Below, in pieces: positions 52,629 to 62,551 of a stretch of DNA of 64,000 nt (within the stretch, counting starts at the first letter, position 1; the number at the start of each line of letters is the position of its first letter). The stretch lies in the NCBI RefSeq assembly GCF_020524545.1, contig NZ_JAIVLG010000004.1, positions 186,001 through 250,000 of the forward strand, read 5' to 3'. The notes beneath the pieces were generated by a model. It had not been told where the DNA came from. It was given only the letters and a program-made list of their open reading frames with translations, and made no database searches. Origin of the DNA: Microbacterium paraoxydans (GTDB taxonomy: Bacteria > Actinomycetota > Actinomycetes > Actinomycetales > Microbacteriaceae). Made by a program: the position numbers and the translations under genes.

Positions 52629-53517
52629 GGAGACCCGCAGCGGATTCGTGACCTTCGTCGGTCGGCCGAACGTCGGAAAGTCGACGCTGACGAACGCTCT
52701 CGTCGGCGAGAAGATCGCGATCACGAGCGAGAAGCCTCAGACGACCCGACGCGCTATCCGCGGCATCGTCAATCGCCCGGAAGGGCAGCTCGTGATCGTC
52801 GACACCCCGGGGATCCACAAGCCGCGCACCCTGCTCGGCGAGCGGCTGAACGATCTCGTGGAACAGGTGCTCGGCGATGTGGATGTCATCGGATTCTGCG
52901 TCCCGGCGAATGAGAAGGTCGGCCCCGGGGATCGACGGATCGCGGCTTCTCTGGACGGCCACCCGCGGGCGAAGAAGGTCGCGATCGTGACGAAGACGGA
53001 TGCCGCGGTCCGCGATGAGATCACCGCCAGACTGCTGGAGGTGGATGCGCTGCGCGAGGACTGGGCAGCGGTCATCCCCCTCTCCGCGCTCACCCGGGAT
53101 CAGCTCGATGTGCTCTCCGACGAGATCCTCCTGCTGATGCCGAAGGGGCCGGCGTTGTACCCGGAAGGGATCACGACGGATGAGTCCGAGGAGGACCGTA
53201 TCGCCGAGATGATCCGCGAGGCGGCGCTCGAAGGCGTGCGCGACGAGCTGCCGCACTCGATCGCCGTCGTCATCGATGACATCGCGCTGCGCGAGGGCAC
53301 CGACCTCACCGACGTGCACGCCTCGATCGTGGTGGAGCGGGACAGCCAGAAGGCGATCATCATCGGACACAAGGGCAAGCGTCTGAGCGAGGTCGGGGCT
53401 CGTGCCCGCGCGGGCATCGAGGAGCTGCTCGGCACCCGTGTGTTCCTCGGCCTGCATGTCAAGGTCGCGAAGGAGTGGCAGCGCGACCCCAAGCAACTCG
53501 GCAGACTCGGCTTCTGA
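52621..53517 (+). CDS. era: GTPase Era
   Basis: A 298-residue GTPase that binds the 3' end of 16S rRNA during 30S assembly. G1 is GRPNVGKS at residues 14-21, G3 is DTPGIHK near residue 61, G4 is TKTD near 122, and the KH domain is the C-terminus with IIGHKGKRLSEVGARARAGIEELLG. The ATG at 52621 has AAGGAG 9 bases before it and overlaps the CNNM stop. A conserved end of the operon: in related genomes leuA/recO come next; here a sigma-factor module intervenes. Confidence 0.96.
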   Translation: MTEETRSGFVTFVGRPNVGKSTLTNALVGEKIAITSEKPQTTRRAIRGIVNRPEGQLVIVDTPGIHKPRTLLGERLNDLVEQVLGDVDVIGFCVPANEKVGPGDRRIAASLDGHPRAKKVAIVTKTDAAVRDEITARLLEVDALREDWAAVIPLSALTRDQLDVLSDEILLLMPKGPALYPEGITTDESEEDRIAEMIREAALEGVRDELPHSIAVVIDDIALREGTDLTDVHASIVVERDSQKAIIIGHKGKRLSEVGARARAGIEELLGTRVFLGLHVKVAKEWQRDPKQLGRLGF

Positions 53518-53550
53518 CATGGGATCAGGTCACACGTCGATGGCGGCGGG

Positions 53551-54093
53551 ATGCCCGCCGAGCCCGCCGACATGAGCGATCGCAGCGAAGACCCGAATCC
53601 GCTGCGAAACGAGGTCTTCACCCGAGTGTTCGACGAGCACTGGGCAGCTGTGCGGCACCACATCGAAGGGGTCGTCGCGGATGACGGAGAGGTCACCGAG
53701 ATCGTCTCGGAGGTCTTCCTGAGTGCATGGACCCGGCTCCGGCCCGCTCATCCTCCGGGCCGGATCTGGTTGCTCCGCACAGCCGACCGGCGACTGCGCG
53801 CCCGTGCGGGACGGACGTCGACGCCGTACAGCGCGCTCGAAGCCGTGCACCAGGGGGTTTCCGGCGACGAAGAACAGCCTGGCCGCGAGAGTCGATTCGA
53901 AGTCATCCGCGCTTTGGGTGTTCTCACTCAGGCTCAACGGCGTATCATCATGCTCACGTACTGGGATGGACTCGCGGTGGGGGAGATCGCTGAGTTGTTG
54001 CGCCTCTCCGAGTTCCGCGTGCGGAAGAGGTTGACGCGAGCTCAGGATCGACTGCGTGCAGAGCTGGGCCTGGGAGGGGGTGATGTCGGGTGA
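53551..54093 (+). CDS. ECF-type RNA polymerase sigma factor
   Basis: A 180-residue sigma-70 family protein with regions 2 and 4 only. Region 2 is about residues 20-85 (FTRVFDEHWAAVRHHIEGVVADDGEVTEIVSEVFLSAWTRL), region 4 is about 115-170 (LTQAQRRIIMLTYWDGLAVGEIAELLRLSEFRVRKRLTRAQDRLRAEL), with a clear helix-turn-helix. The start is ATG 53551; ATG 53572 is an alternative. No ribosome site is obvious. The next gene overlaps by one base (TGATG) and encodes a single-helix membrane protein, the usual place for an anti-sigma factor. The regulon is unknown. Confidence 0.87.
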   Translation: MPAEPADMSDRSEDPNPLRNEVFTRVFDEHWAAVRHHIEGVVADDGEVTEIVSEVFLSAWTRLRPAHPPGRIWLLRTADRRLRARAGRTSTPYSALEAVHQGVSGDEEQPGRESRFEVIRALGVLTQAQRRIIMLTYWDGLAVGEIAELLRLSEFRVRKRLTRAQDRLRAELGLGGGDVG

Positions 54094-55076
54094 TGACGGA
54101 GAACGCCGTGCTCGAGCGCATGCTGACCGATGCGGATCCCGCCTCGACGCCCCGCGATGCGGTGCCCGACGCGCGGGCACGTGCGACTCGGGATCGCATC
54201 CTCCGCGCGGTCGAGGCTCCCAAGAAGCGCCGTCGCACACGCGCCTTCGCATGGGCAGGCGGTCTCACCACCGTCGCAGCCACCACTGCTCTGGCATTCG
54301 CCGTCCTCGCGCCGCAGGGCGCGGCCGTCGCAGGTACGCCGTCGCCTCTCGACTTCAGCGGCCCCACCACCGTCGCCCAGATCGTCGACGAGGCGGGCGT
54401 CGCCCTGGCGGATGCGACGGGGCCTTCGACTCCGTCGCGCACGGTCAGGGCGGCCTCCTGGGGATTCTCGGTCGAGGTCGACACGAAGACCACGACTGTC
54501 GTCCCCCAGCTGTCGACCCTCATGTGGGAGCCCGATGGCTCCGGCCGGATGACCATCATCGCGGGCGTCCCCTACGACCCGGCTGACGCGGTCGCCAGCA
54601 ATGCCGCCGAGGTCACGAGCAGCGGCGAGGTGATCACCGATCTGGTGATGGGAGCGGGCGACTTCGAGACCCCGTGGCCCTCCGTTCCCGGAGAGACTGC
54701 GGACGACATGGTCGCGATGCTCCGCGCGTTCGGCATGCCGGAGGAGCCGTCGGCCTTCGACGTGGAGACGGCGATGACCACGGTCCTCGACCAGTGGACA
54801 CTGACCGACGCGCAGCACGAGCAATTGCTCCTCCTCCTCGAGGAGGCGGGCGGCGGCGATGCCCTCGGGACGACGACCGATCGACTGGGACGCCCTGTGT
54901 CAGGCGTCCGGGTCATGTCTCCGGATGGGGCAGTGAGCGATCTGATCCTGGTGTCGCGCGAGACCGGTCGGATCGTCGGCGTCGAGCGCACGGTGCTGGA
55001 GGACGACGGGGTCTTCTCTGCGGGCGCCATCATCTCCTACCGGATGTGGGATCTCGATGAGGACACGGTCCGATGA
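54093..55076 (+). CDS. Single-pass membrane protein, possible anti-sigma partner (CU044_5270-like)
   Basis: A 327-residue protein. The cytosolic N-terminus (about 48 residues, basic end PKKRRRTR) is followed by one helix (FAWAGGLTTVAATTALAFAVLA) and an exported domain of about 250 residues. The overall form (short cytosolic part, TM helix, large Ser/Thr/Asp-rich exterior) agrees with CU044_5270-type proteins that accompany ECF sigma factors. There is no ZAS zinc motif HxxxCxxC, so an anti-sigma function is inference from gene order. It starts at the sigma gene stop (TGATG) and overlaps the next gene by 4 bases. Confidence 0.75.
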   Translation: MTENAVLERMLTDADPASTPRDAVPDARARATRDRILRAVEAPKKRRRTRAFAWAGGLTTVAATTALAFAVLAPQGAAVAGTPSPLDFSGPTTVAQIVDEAGVALADATGPSTPSRTVRAASWGFSVEVDTKTTTVVPQLSTLMWEPDGSGRMTIIAGVPYDPADAVASNAAEVTSSGEVITDLVMGAGDFETPWPSVPGETADDMVAMLRAFGMPEEPSAFDVETAMTTVLDQWTLTDAQHEQLLLLLEEAGGGDALGTTTDRLGRPVSGVRVMSPDGAVSDLILVSRETGRIVGVERTVLEDDGVFSAGAIISYRMWDLDEDTVR

Positions 55077-55546
55077 AGCTCCGCACGGCTTTGGCGGCCG
55101 CCCTGTTCGGCGTCGTGGCGGTGTGGGGTGCTGCACCGGCGATGGCCTCCACGCCGGACGATCGCGAGGTTGATCCGCTGGTCGCGGCGGTACTCGACGA
55201 AGTGCCCGGTGGCGTGATCATCGACGCGACGCATGCGGAGTGGCCGGAGTTGCGCATGGCGTTGAGCGTGCCGTCGGCGTCGGGCGTGACGGCGCGCTCC
55301 GTCGGGAGCTGCGCGACCGGCAAGATCTGTGCCTACAACGGGTCGTCCCTGGGGGGAAGCTCGCTCACGTTCGGAGGCTGCGGAGCCAACGCGGTGCCGT
55401 CGAGCTTTTCCGTGAGGTCCGTGGCGAACGCGCGCAGCAGCGAAACCGTACAAGCACGCAACGCGGGCACTGTCCTGAAGACGGTGAGTCCCGGGAGCTG
55501 GGCGAACGTCTCCGGTACGGTGACCAACCTGCGCTGCGTCTTCTGA
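55073..55546 (+). CDS. Small secreted protein, peptidase inhibitor I36-like
   Basis: A 157-residue exported protein. The signal peptide is TALAAALFGVVAVWGAAPAMA (cleavage after AMA, about residue 25). A pro-like region of about 45 residues (DPLVAAVLDEVPGGVIIDATHAEWPEL) precedes a C-terminal domain with four Cys: CATGKICAYNGSSLGGSSLTFGGCG to NLRC. This looks like the crystallin-type SMPI/I36 fold of streptomycete metalloprotease inhibitors. It is coupled to the sigma and membrane genes (ATGA), so its production is probably under the sigma factor. Inhibitor activity is inference; a cell-surface structural role is an alternative. Confidence 0.75.
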   Translation: MKLRTALAAALFGVVAVWGAAPAMASTPDDREVDPLVAAVLDEVPGGVIIDATHAEWPELRMALSVPSASGVTARSVGSCATGKICAYNGSSLGGSSLTFGGCGANAVPSSFSVRSVANARSSETVQARNAGTVLKTVSPGSWANVSGTVTNLRCVF

Positions 55547-55556
55547 GCTCCTGCCG

Positions 55557-56546
55557 ATGTCGTCTTCGAAGGCACCCCTCGTGGCCCAGCACTGGATCGC
55601 GACGTCGTGGGGTTCGCCCGAGGCATGGGAGTTCACCGACGTCGGCCTTCCGGCTCCCACGGCGGGTCAGGTGACGATCCGCGTGCGCGCCGCGGGGGTC
55701 AATCCGGCCGACGCGAAGCACGTCGGAGCCGCGCGGCCCGGCGCAACGCTTCCGGCCCCGATCGGCTACGAGGTGTCCGGGGAGATCATCGCGATCGGAC
55801 CGGACACACGGATCGGTTCCGGAGCGGCGGCGGTGGGCGATGAGGTCGTCGCTTTCCGCGTGCGGGGCGGGTACGCGACGGCCCTCACGGTTCCCGCCGA
55901 GAAGGTGTTCGCGAAACCGTCGTCCCTCTCGCATCCGGAGGCCGCGAACCTGCTGCTCGTGGGCACCACGGCCGCCGAGATGCTCGCGGTCACCGGTGCG
56001 GCGCCGGGGGAGACCATCCTCCTCCACGGCGCCTCGGGCGCGGTCGGGGTGAGCGTCCTGCAGCAGGCCCGACTGCGGGGCATCCGTGTGATCGGCACGG
56101 CAAGCGAGAACCGCTTCGATGAGGTGAGCCGATTCGGCGGCGTGCCCGTCCGCTACGGCACGGGTCTCGCGGATCGCGTGACAGGGGTGGCGGCCGGCCC
56201 CATCGCGGCGGCACTCGATGCCGTCGGTACGGACGAGGCCGTGGACGTGTCGCTCGCTCTCGTCTCCACCCCTCGCCGCATCGTCACGATCGCGGCCGCC
56301 GGCCGCGCCGAGGCCGATGGCTTCCTCGCGATCGCGGGGTCCATGCCGGCCAGTGCCCGCTTCCGCGACGAGGTGCGGGGCGAACTCATCGCCCTGGCGC
56401 AGAACGGCGACCTCGTGGTGCCTCTCGCGCGGACCTTCCCGCTCGATGCTGCGCAGGAGGCCCACCGCCTCCTGGCGACGGGGCACCCCGGAGGCAAACT
56501 GGCTCTGATCCCGGAGATCAATCGGTCTCGCGAAGTGCGGAACTGA
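55557..56546 (+). CDS. NADP-dependent quinone oxidoreductase-like MDR enzyme
   Basis: A 329-residue medium-chain dehydrogenase/reductase of the zinc-free QOR type. The N-domain has AAGVNPADAKHVGA and PIGYEVSGEI; the cofactor motif is HGASGAVGVSVLQQA near residue 160; ALDAVGTDEAVDVSLALV follows. There is no catalytic zinc Cys set, as in quinone reductases. The start ATG at 55557 follows the I36 gene by 10 bases, so it could be part of the module, though no coupling overlap exists. It overlaps the convergent lipoprotein by 29 bases. Confidence 0.88.
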   Translation: MSSSKAPLVAQHWIATSWGSPEAWEFTDVGLPAPTAGQVTIRVRAAGVNPADAKHVGAARPGATLPAPIGYEVSGEIIAIGPDTRIGSGAAAVGDEVVAFRVRGGYATALTVPAEKVFAKPSSLSHPEAANLLLVGTTAAEMLAVTGAAPGETILLHGASGAVGVSVLQQARLRGIRVIGTASENRFDEVSRFGGVPVRYGTGLADRVTGVAAGPIAAALDAVGTDEAVDVSLALVSTPRRIVTIAAAGRAEADGFLAIAGSMPASARFRDEVRGELIALAQNGDLVVPLARTFPLDAAQEAHRLLATGHPGGKLALIPEINRSREVRN

Positions 56547-57165
56547 CGACCACCACGTCTTCGCCGTACTCCGCATCCGCGGCTGCTTGGATCGTGCCGT
56601 CATCCCAGACGACCTGCACCCAGACATATCCGCGATGCGTCGCGACCGTGGTCACTTCCGCGCTGAGGCGCGCCTCGAGATCGTCCTGGATCGATGCGAG
56701 TTCTTCGTCCGAGGTCGTGCCGTCGACTCCTCCCGTCGGATCCTCCGGAGCGATCGAGTCGTACAGTGCGGCCATGATCGGCGGATCGGTCACGGTGAGT
56801 CGCTCGCCGTCGTAGGCGGCGTACACCGCATAGTCACCCCAGGTCGTCCCGTTGCTGCTCTCGCTGCCTTCGAGGCCGTCCCACGTCCACCCGTCCACCG
56901 GCACGCCGTCGCACTGCGGCGGGTAGGACTCCATGATCGCTCCGAGGCACAACTGCACGTCGCCGCCCGTATCCCGCACCATGCCCACTCCGATCACACG
57001 ACCCTCTGGCGGTGCGGGGTGTGCTTCCTCCAGTCGCTGATCAGAGGGAACAGTCGTGCTCGTCGGTGCTGCAGCGGGTCCGGCGATGGATGCACAGCCG
57101 GCGACGAACAGGAGACCGACGGCGGGTGCCGCGGCGAGGGCGAGAGGACGTGGCGATGTGCTCAT
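56518..57165 (-). CDS. Hypothetical lipoprotein
   Basis: A 215-residue exported protein. The N-terminal helix ends in the lipobox VAGC (Cys24), followed by a Thr/Pro/Ala linker and a globular part. Two Cys lie in LCLGAIMESYPPQCDG, the pattern seen in many actinobacterial lipoproteins with GDVQLCLG...YPPQC..; the C-terminal half contains RGYVWVQVVWDDGTIQAAADAEYGEDVVVVSSALRE. I do not recognise the family beyond that. The gene is convergent with the MDR gene, overlapping it by 29 bases, and divergent from the leuA leader. Confidence 0.72.
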   Translation of the reverse strand: MSTSPRPLALAAAPAVGLLFVAGCASIAGPAAAPTSTTVPSDQRLEEAHPAPPEGRVIGVGMVRDTGGDVQLCLGAIMESYPPQCDGVPVDGWTWDGLEGSESSNGTTWGDYAVYAAYDGERLTVTDPPIMAALYDSIAPEDPTGGVDGTTSDEELASIQDDLEARLSAEVTTVATHRGYVWVQVVWDDGTIQAAADAEYGEDVVVVSSALRETD

Positions 57166-57242
57166 GTCAGAGGAGCGTCGCCCGGGTCCTGATCGTCTCG
57201 GATTCGTCGATTCGGATACGGGTTCCCTGCTAGCATGATCAC

Positions 57243-57273
57243 ATGCCTTTCGGCGGTCTGCTTCTTCTTAGCT

Positions 57274-57290
<17 letters not shown>
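57243..57290 (+). CDS. Leucine-rich leader peptide of leuA
   Basis: A 15-codon open frame reading MPFGGLLLLSCRDES, too short for usual gene calling. Four Leu codons in a row (CTG CTT CTT CTT), three of them the rare CTT in this GC-rich genome, stand at codons 6-9. Stalling there when charged tRNA-Leu is low would leave the downstream hairpin open or closed. The stop TAA lies just inside the hairpin loop. Leader peptides of this kind precede leuA in many actinobacteria. The rare synonymous codons strengthen the case. Confidence 0.85.
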
Positions 57291-59114
<1,824 letters not shown>

Positions 59115-59127
59115 TCGTCCATTCCTT

Positions 59128-59190
59128 CGTTCGAATCGCGTGAATGGTCCGATCTTGTGGCTTTTTGCGACCAATCACGCGATTCGAACG
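59128..59190. repeat. 22-bp near-perfect inverted repeat between leuA and UPF0126 gene
   Basis: Arms at 59128-59149 and 59169-59190 match at 21 of 22 positions; the 19-base loop contains TTTTT. It lies between convergent genes with 13 and 7 bases to their stops. It could be a bidirectional U-less terminator, but its arms are much longer than the other terminators of this window, so it is listed as a repeat. Confidence 0.85.
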
Positions 59191-59197
59191 ACGGAGG

Positions 59198-59890
59198 TCA
59201 GTCCTGCGGCTTCACGATCGCGATCGCACCCGTCTCCGCGGCGACCTTGCGGCGGTAGATGCGGCGCTGCTCCGGCAAGGAGACGTCGAACGTGACTGCG
59301 AGGACGCGGATCACGGCGGTGACCGCTATGCCGATGATCGCCGCGAGCGTGATCGGCATCCCCAGCGCGACGGCGATCACGATGAAAGTGCACCCCGCCC
59401 CCGCCGCGACCGCGTAGAGCGATCCGACGTGCATGATCGCGGTCGGCAGCCCCATCAGCATGTCGCGGAGCACGCTTCCGCCGACCGCGGCGCAGACCCC
59501 GATGAACACGGCCGGGACCTCGGGGATCCCGAACGCGAGAGCCTTGCTCGTCCCGAAAGCGCCGAACATCCCGATCACCACGGCGTCGAGGACCACGATC
59601 GCCGTGTTCAGGCGGGTGAAGAGGCCGGCGAGCAGCATCCCGAGGAGCGCGGCACCTCCCGCTGTGACGAGGTACCACTGGTTCTGGAGGGTCGCGGGTG
59701 TCTGTCCGAGCAGGATGTCGCGGATCAGACCGCCGCCCATCCCGATCATGATGCCGATGATGGCGACACCGAGCCAGTCGAGCCGTCGCTGGCCCTGGAA
59801 CCCCGAAGCGAACATCGCACCCTGGACCCCGCCGAGGCCGACGCCGAGCAGGTCCGCCCACAGCGGAATGGTGAAGAGCGGTTCGGTCAC
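59198..59890 (-). CDS. UPF0126 / TRIC-type membrane protein (YicG-like)
   Basis: A 230-residue integral membrane protein with two copies of the Gly-rich UPF0126 unit: [21 protein letters not shown] and [20 protein letters not shown]. About seven helices are expected, the layout of prokaryotic TRIC trimeric cation channels. The GTG at 59890 is used: a GAGAAT -10-like box lies 6 bases upstream, while an in-frame start at 59932 would read into recO's promoter. It is divergent from recO and convergent with leuA. Cation channel function is known only for family relatives; some members may transport glycine. Confidence 0.88.
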   Translation of the reverse strand: MTEPLFTIPLWADLLGVGLGGVQGAMFASGFQGQRRLDWLGVAIIGIMIGMGGGLIRDILLGQTPATLQNQWYLVTAGGAALLGMLLAGLFTRLNTAIVVLDAVVIGMFGAFGTSKALAFGIPEVPAVFIGVCAAVGGSVLRDMLMGLPTAIMHVGSLYAVAAGAGCTFIVIAVALGMPITLAAIIGIAVTAVIRVLAVTFDVSLPEQRRIYRRKVAAETGAIAIVKPQD

Positions 59891-59912
59891 GCGTCCATTC
59901 TCGCGCACGGAG

Positions 59913-59918
59913 GATAAT
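59913..59918 (+). promoter_or_regulatory. -10 box (GATAAT) of leaderless recO
   Basis: GATAAT, five of six consensus matches, ends 6 bases before the GTG at 59925. On the other strand GAGAAT (59897-59902) faces the UPF0126 gene, so two -10 boxes stand back to back 10 bases apart. Confidence 0.55.
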
Positions 59919-59924
59919 CGAAAG

Positions 59925-60668
59925 GTGCCCACCTATCGAGATGAAGCGGTGATCCTGCGCACCCACAAGCTCGGTGAGGCGGATCGCATCGTGACGATGC
60001 TCTCGCGACGGCACGGCAAAGTCCGTGCGGTGGCCAAGGGAGTGCGTCGGACGTCGTCGAAGTTCGGCGCCAAACTCGAGCCGTTCATGGTGGCAGACGT
60101 GCAGCTCTACCAAGGGCGCTCACTCGATATCGTGCAGCAGGCCGAGTCGCTCGGATCCTACGGAACGGACATCGCCGCGCACTATGACCGCTTCACGGCG
60201 GCGAATGCCATGGTGGAAACTGCGGACCGGCTGAGCGATGCCGAAGCGACGTCCGACCAGTACCTGCTCCTGGTCGGCGGACTGCGTGCTCTGTCGCGCG
60301 GCGAGCACGGCGCGCGGAGCATCCTCGACTCCTATCTGCTCAGGGTGATGTCGTTGTCGGGGTGGGCGCCATCCCTCGACGAGTGCGCGCGCTGCGGTGT
60401 CCCGGGCCCGCACGGTCGGTTCGTCGCACAGCTGGGCGGAGTCGTGTGCGAGAACTGCGCCCCGGCGGGAAGCCCGCGCGTCGCAGAGCGGACGCTGGCG
60501 CTGATGCGCTCCCTCGTGACCGGGGAGTGGGACGTGATCGATGCCGCTTCGCACACCGACACAGCGGCAGCCTCCGGTCTCGTCTCCGCCTACGCCCAAT
60601 GGCACCTGGAGCGCGGCATCCGCTCGCTCGCGCATGTGTCCGACATCCCCTCCGAAGGAGCACGGTGA
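59925..60668 (+). CDS. recO: DNA repair protein RecO
   Basis: A 247-residue recombination mediator that anneals ssDNA and loads RecA with RecR. The N-terminal OB fold starts [53 protein letters not shown], and the zinc motif is [10 protein letters not shown]...VCENCAPAG near residue 155, complete with four Cys. The GTG start is leaderless. The stop overlaps uppS (GTGA), so the pair is coupled; recO-uppS is the standard actinobacterial order. Confidence 0.95.
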   Translation: MPTYRDEAVILRTHKLGEADRIVTMLSRRHGKVRAVAKGVRRTSSKFGAKLEPFMVADVQLYQGRSLDIVQQAESLGSYGTDIAAHYDRFTAANAMVETADRLSDAEATSDQYLLLVGGLRALSRGEHGARSILDSYLLRVMSLSGWAPSLDECARCGVPGPHGRFVAQLGGVVCENCAPAGSPRVAERTLALMRSLVTGEWDVIDAASHTDTAAASGLVSAYAQWHLERGIRSLAHVSDIPSEGAR

Positions 60669-61468
60669 CTCCCAAGCCGTACACGCACAAAGACGCTGTT
60701 CCGTATCGTCCCCTGGACTGGACCGGTGTGCATCCCCCCGCTTTCGCCGCTGTGCCCGAGCACGTGGCGATCGTGATGGACGGCAACGGTCGCTGGGCGA
60801 ACCGTCGCGGGCTCAATCGCATCGAAGGCCATAAGGCGGGCGAGGAAGTGCTCCTCGACGTGGTGGCCGGCGCGATCCAGGCCGGTGTGAAACACCTGTC
60901 CGTGTACGCCTTCTCGACCGAGAACTGGGCGCGTTCTCCCGAAGAGGTCCGCTTCCTCATGGGGTACAACCGCGACGTGCTGCACCGACGGCGTGATCAG
61001 TTGAACGAGTGGGGCGTGCGCGTCCGGTGGGCGGGGCGCAAGCCGCGGCTCTGGGGAAGCGTCATCAAGGAGCTGCAGTACGCCGAACAGCTGACCCGCG
61101 GCAACGACGTCCTCACCCTCACGATGTGCGTGAACTACGGGGGAAGAGTGGAGCTCGTCGACGCGATGCGGGCGATCGCCGAAGACGTCGCCGCCGGGCG
61201 GGTGAAGCCGAGGGCGATCAACGAGAAGATGATCCGCCGCAACCTCTACGTGCCCGACATGCCGGACGTCGACCTGTTCCTGCGCAGCTCCGGCGAGCAG
61301 CGCACCTCGAACTTCCTCCTGTGGGAGTCGGCGTACGCCGAGATGGTGTTCCTCGACACGCTCTGGCCGGACTTCTCGCGGGAGGAGCTGTGGCGGGCGA
61401 TCGGCATCTATCTGGCGCGTGACCGCCGCTTCGGGGGCGCGATCGACACCCCCGACGCCTCTGCGTGA
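60665..61468 (+). CDS. uppS: Isoprenyl transferase (decaprenyl diphosphate synthase UppS)
   Basis: A 267-residue cis-prenyltransferase that makes the lipid carrier for peptidoglycan. The active-site motif is [13 protein letters not shown] near residue 35, then [13 protein letters not shown] and the C-terminal substrate region [36 protein letters not shown] family N-terminus of about 30 residues precedes it. The GTG start overlaps the recO stop. A 0.4-kb non-coding stretch follows, starting with a hairpin 100 bases downstream. Confidence 0.95.
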   Translation: MTPKPYTHKDAVPYRPLDWTGVHPPAFAAVPEHVAIVMDGNGRWANRRGLNRIEGHKAGEEVLLDVVAGAIQAGVKHLSVYAFSTENWARSPEEVRFLMGYNRDVLHRRRDQLNEWGVRVRWAGRKPRLWGSVIKELQYAEQLTRGNDVLTLTMCVNYGGRVELVDAMRAIAEDVAAGRVKPRAINEKMIRRNLYVPDMPDVDLFLRSSGEQRTSNFLLWESAYAEMVFLDTLWPDFSREELWRAIGIYLARDRRFGGAIDTPDASA

Positions 61469-61567
61469 GCGCGCAGCCACCGCTCCGTCTCCCGCGAATC
61501 CCGCCAATCCCGCAATGAGTCTCTGCCGGGGCGTGGAGGCAGTCTGCACGAATCCCCGGTTTCGTCC

Positions 61568-61620
61568 GACACGCCAGATGTCGGACACGGACTGAAGAAC
61601 GGTCCGACATCTGGTGTGTC
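61568..61620. repeat. Palindromic element copy 1
   Basis: 19-base arms (61568-61586 and 61602-61620) match at 18 of 19 positions, the odd pair being G-U in RNA, with a 15-base loop. The core CGCCAGATGTCGGAC recurs in copy 2. Confidence 0.85.
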
Positions 61621-61688
61621 AGTCGGTCGGAAGCGTCATGCAATGGTTGGGCGCACGACAGGTCGGCTTCTCTGCCTTCCATGCCGCG

Positions 61689-61724
61689 TGCGGGTGCGGG
61701 TGCGGGTGCGGGTACGGGCGCGGG
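61689..61724. repeat. Hexanucleotide tandem repeat (TGCGGG)
   Basis: Six units: four exact TGCGGG, then TACGGG and CGCGGG. It lies between the two palindromic elements. Length changes by strand slippage are expected. Confidence 0.9.
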
Positions 61725-61758
61725 TGATGCTGCATGCATCGTTCACCTTTGCCGTCCG

Positions 61759-61809
61759 AAACGCCAGATGTCGGACAGTGTCGCTCGGATCATCCGACAT
61801 GTGGCGTGT
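61759..61809. repeat. Palindromic element copy 2
   Basis: 17-base arms (61759-61775 and 61793-61809) match at 15 of 17 positions with a 17-base loop. The left arm shares CGCCAGATGTCGGAC with copy 1; the right arm shares CCGACAT and GTGTC. Confidence 0.85.
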
Positions 61810-61864
61810 CGCCGGTCCCCACTGCAGCGGAATAGCTCACAGGTGCGTGCGGTTGGATGAAAGT

Positions 61865-62551
61865 GTGACTGAACCCATCTCCATCGACATCTGGTCCGAC
61901 ATCGCCTGCCCCTGGTGCTACATCGGCAAGCGCAACCTCGAGAAGGGTCTCGAAGCCGTCGCGGGCGATGCGGATGCGCCGCAGGTCGCCATCACCTTCC
62001 ACTCTTTCGAACTCTCACCCGACACACCCGTTGACTTCGACGGGGATGAGATCGACTTCCTCGCCGGCCACAAGGGCATGCCCCGTGACCAGGTCGAGCA
62101 GATGCTGGCGAACGTGACCGGCGTGGCCGCCGACGCGGGGCTCCAGTACCGGTTCGATCTGCTGCAGCACACCAACACGGTGAAGGCGCACGAGCTGCTC
62201 CATTTCGCGAAGGCCGAGGGGCTGCAGCACGAGATGGAGGAGCGGCTCATGTCCGCCTACTTCACCGAGGGCAAGCATGTCGGTCGCATCGACGACCTCG
62301 TCGAACTCGCGGTCGAGGTCGGCCTGGACGCCGACCGCGCCCGTGCGGCTCTCGTGAGCGAGCAGTACCTTCCGGCGGTGCGCCAGGATCAGGCTCAGGC
62401 ACGCGCCTATGGGATCCAGGGGGTCCCGTTCTTCGTCGTCGACGGCCAGTACGGCATCAGCGGTGCGCAGCCGCCGGCCGCGTTCGAGAACGTGCTGCGG
62501 GATCTCTGGGCGAAGCGCGGGGAGACCGAGCCGGAGGCCGCCGCGGTCTAG
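61865..62551 (+). CDS. DsbA/FrnE-family thiol oxidoreductase
   Basis: A 228-residue cytosolic protein of the DsbA fold, FrnE branch. The CXXC is CPWC at residues 15-18 (SDIACPWCYIGKRNLE). Then FHSFELSPDTPVD, the helical insert and GIQGVPFFVVDGQYGISGAQP (cis-Pro loop) are visible, all typical of 2-hydroxychromene isomerase-like/FrnE proteins. Members reduce or isomerise disulfides and take part in oxidative stress tolerance. The GTG at 61865 is 6 bases after a TTGGAT box. It is convergent with the Gpx-like gene, overlapping by 4 bases. Confidence 0.9.
   Translation: MTEPISIDIWSDIACPWCYIGKRNLEKGLEAVAGDADAPQVAITFHSFELSPDTPVDFDGDEIDFLAGHKGMPRDQVEQMLANVTGVAADAGLQYRFDLLQHTNTVKAHELLHFAKAEGLQHEMEERLMSAYFTEGKHVGRIDDLVELAVEVGLDADRARAALVSEQYLPAVRQDQAQARAYGIQGVPFFVVDGQYGISGAQPPAAFENVLRDLWAKRGETEPEAAAV

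Larger units (their letters stand above)
61469..61864. other. Non-coding intergenic segment
   Basis: About 395 bases between uppS and the FrnE-like gene. It contains two related palindromes and a hexanucleotide tandem repeat (listed separately). An open frame covering the repeat reads Val-Arg dipeptides and has no ribosome site, so it is not taken as a gene. It is the longest stretch without a coding gene in the window. Confidence 0.8.

Noticed and set aside
61568..61809. Repeats considered as a CRISPR array
   Set aside because: Only two copies, each internally palindromic with long arms, differing spacing and no cas genes.
61616..61864. Upstream extension of the FrnE-like gene through the hexamer repeat
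   Set aside because: The extension encodes Val-Arg repeats and no family residues; the GTG at 61865 gives the correct N-terminus.
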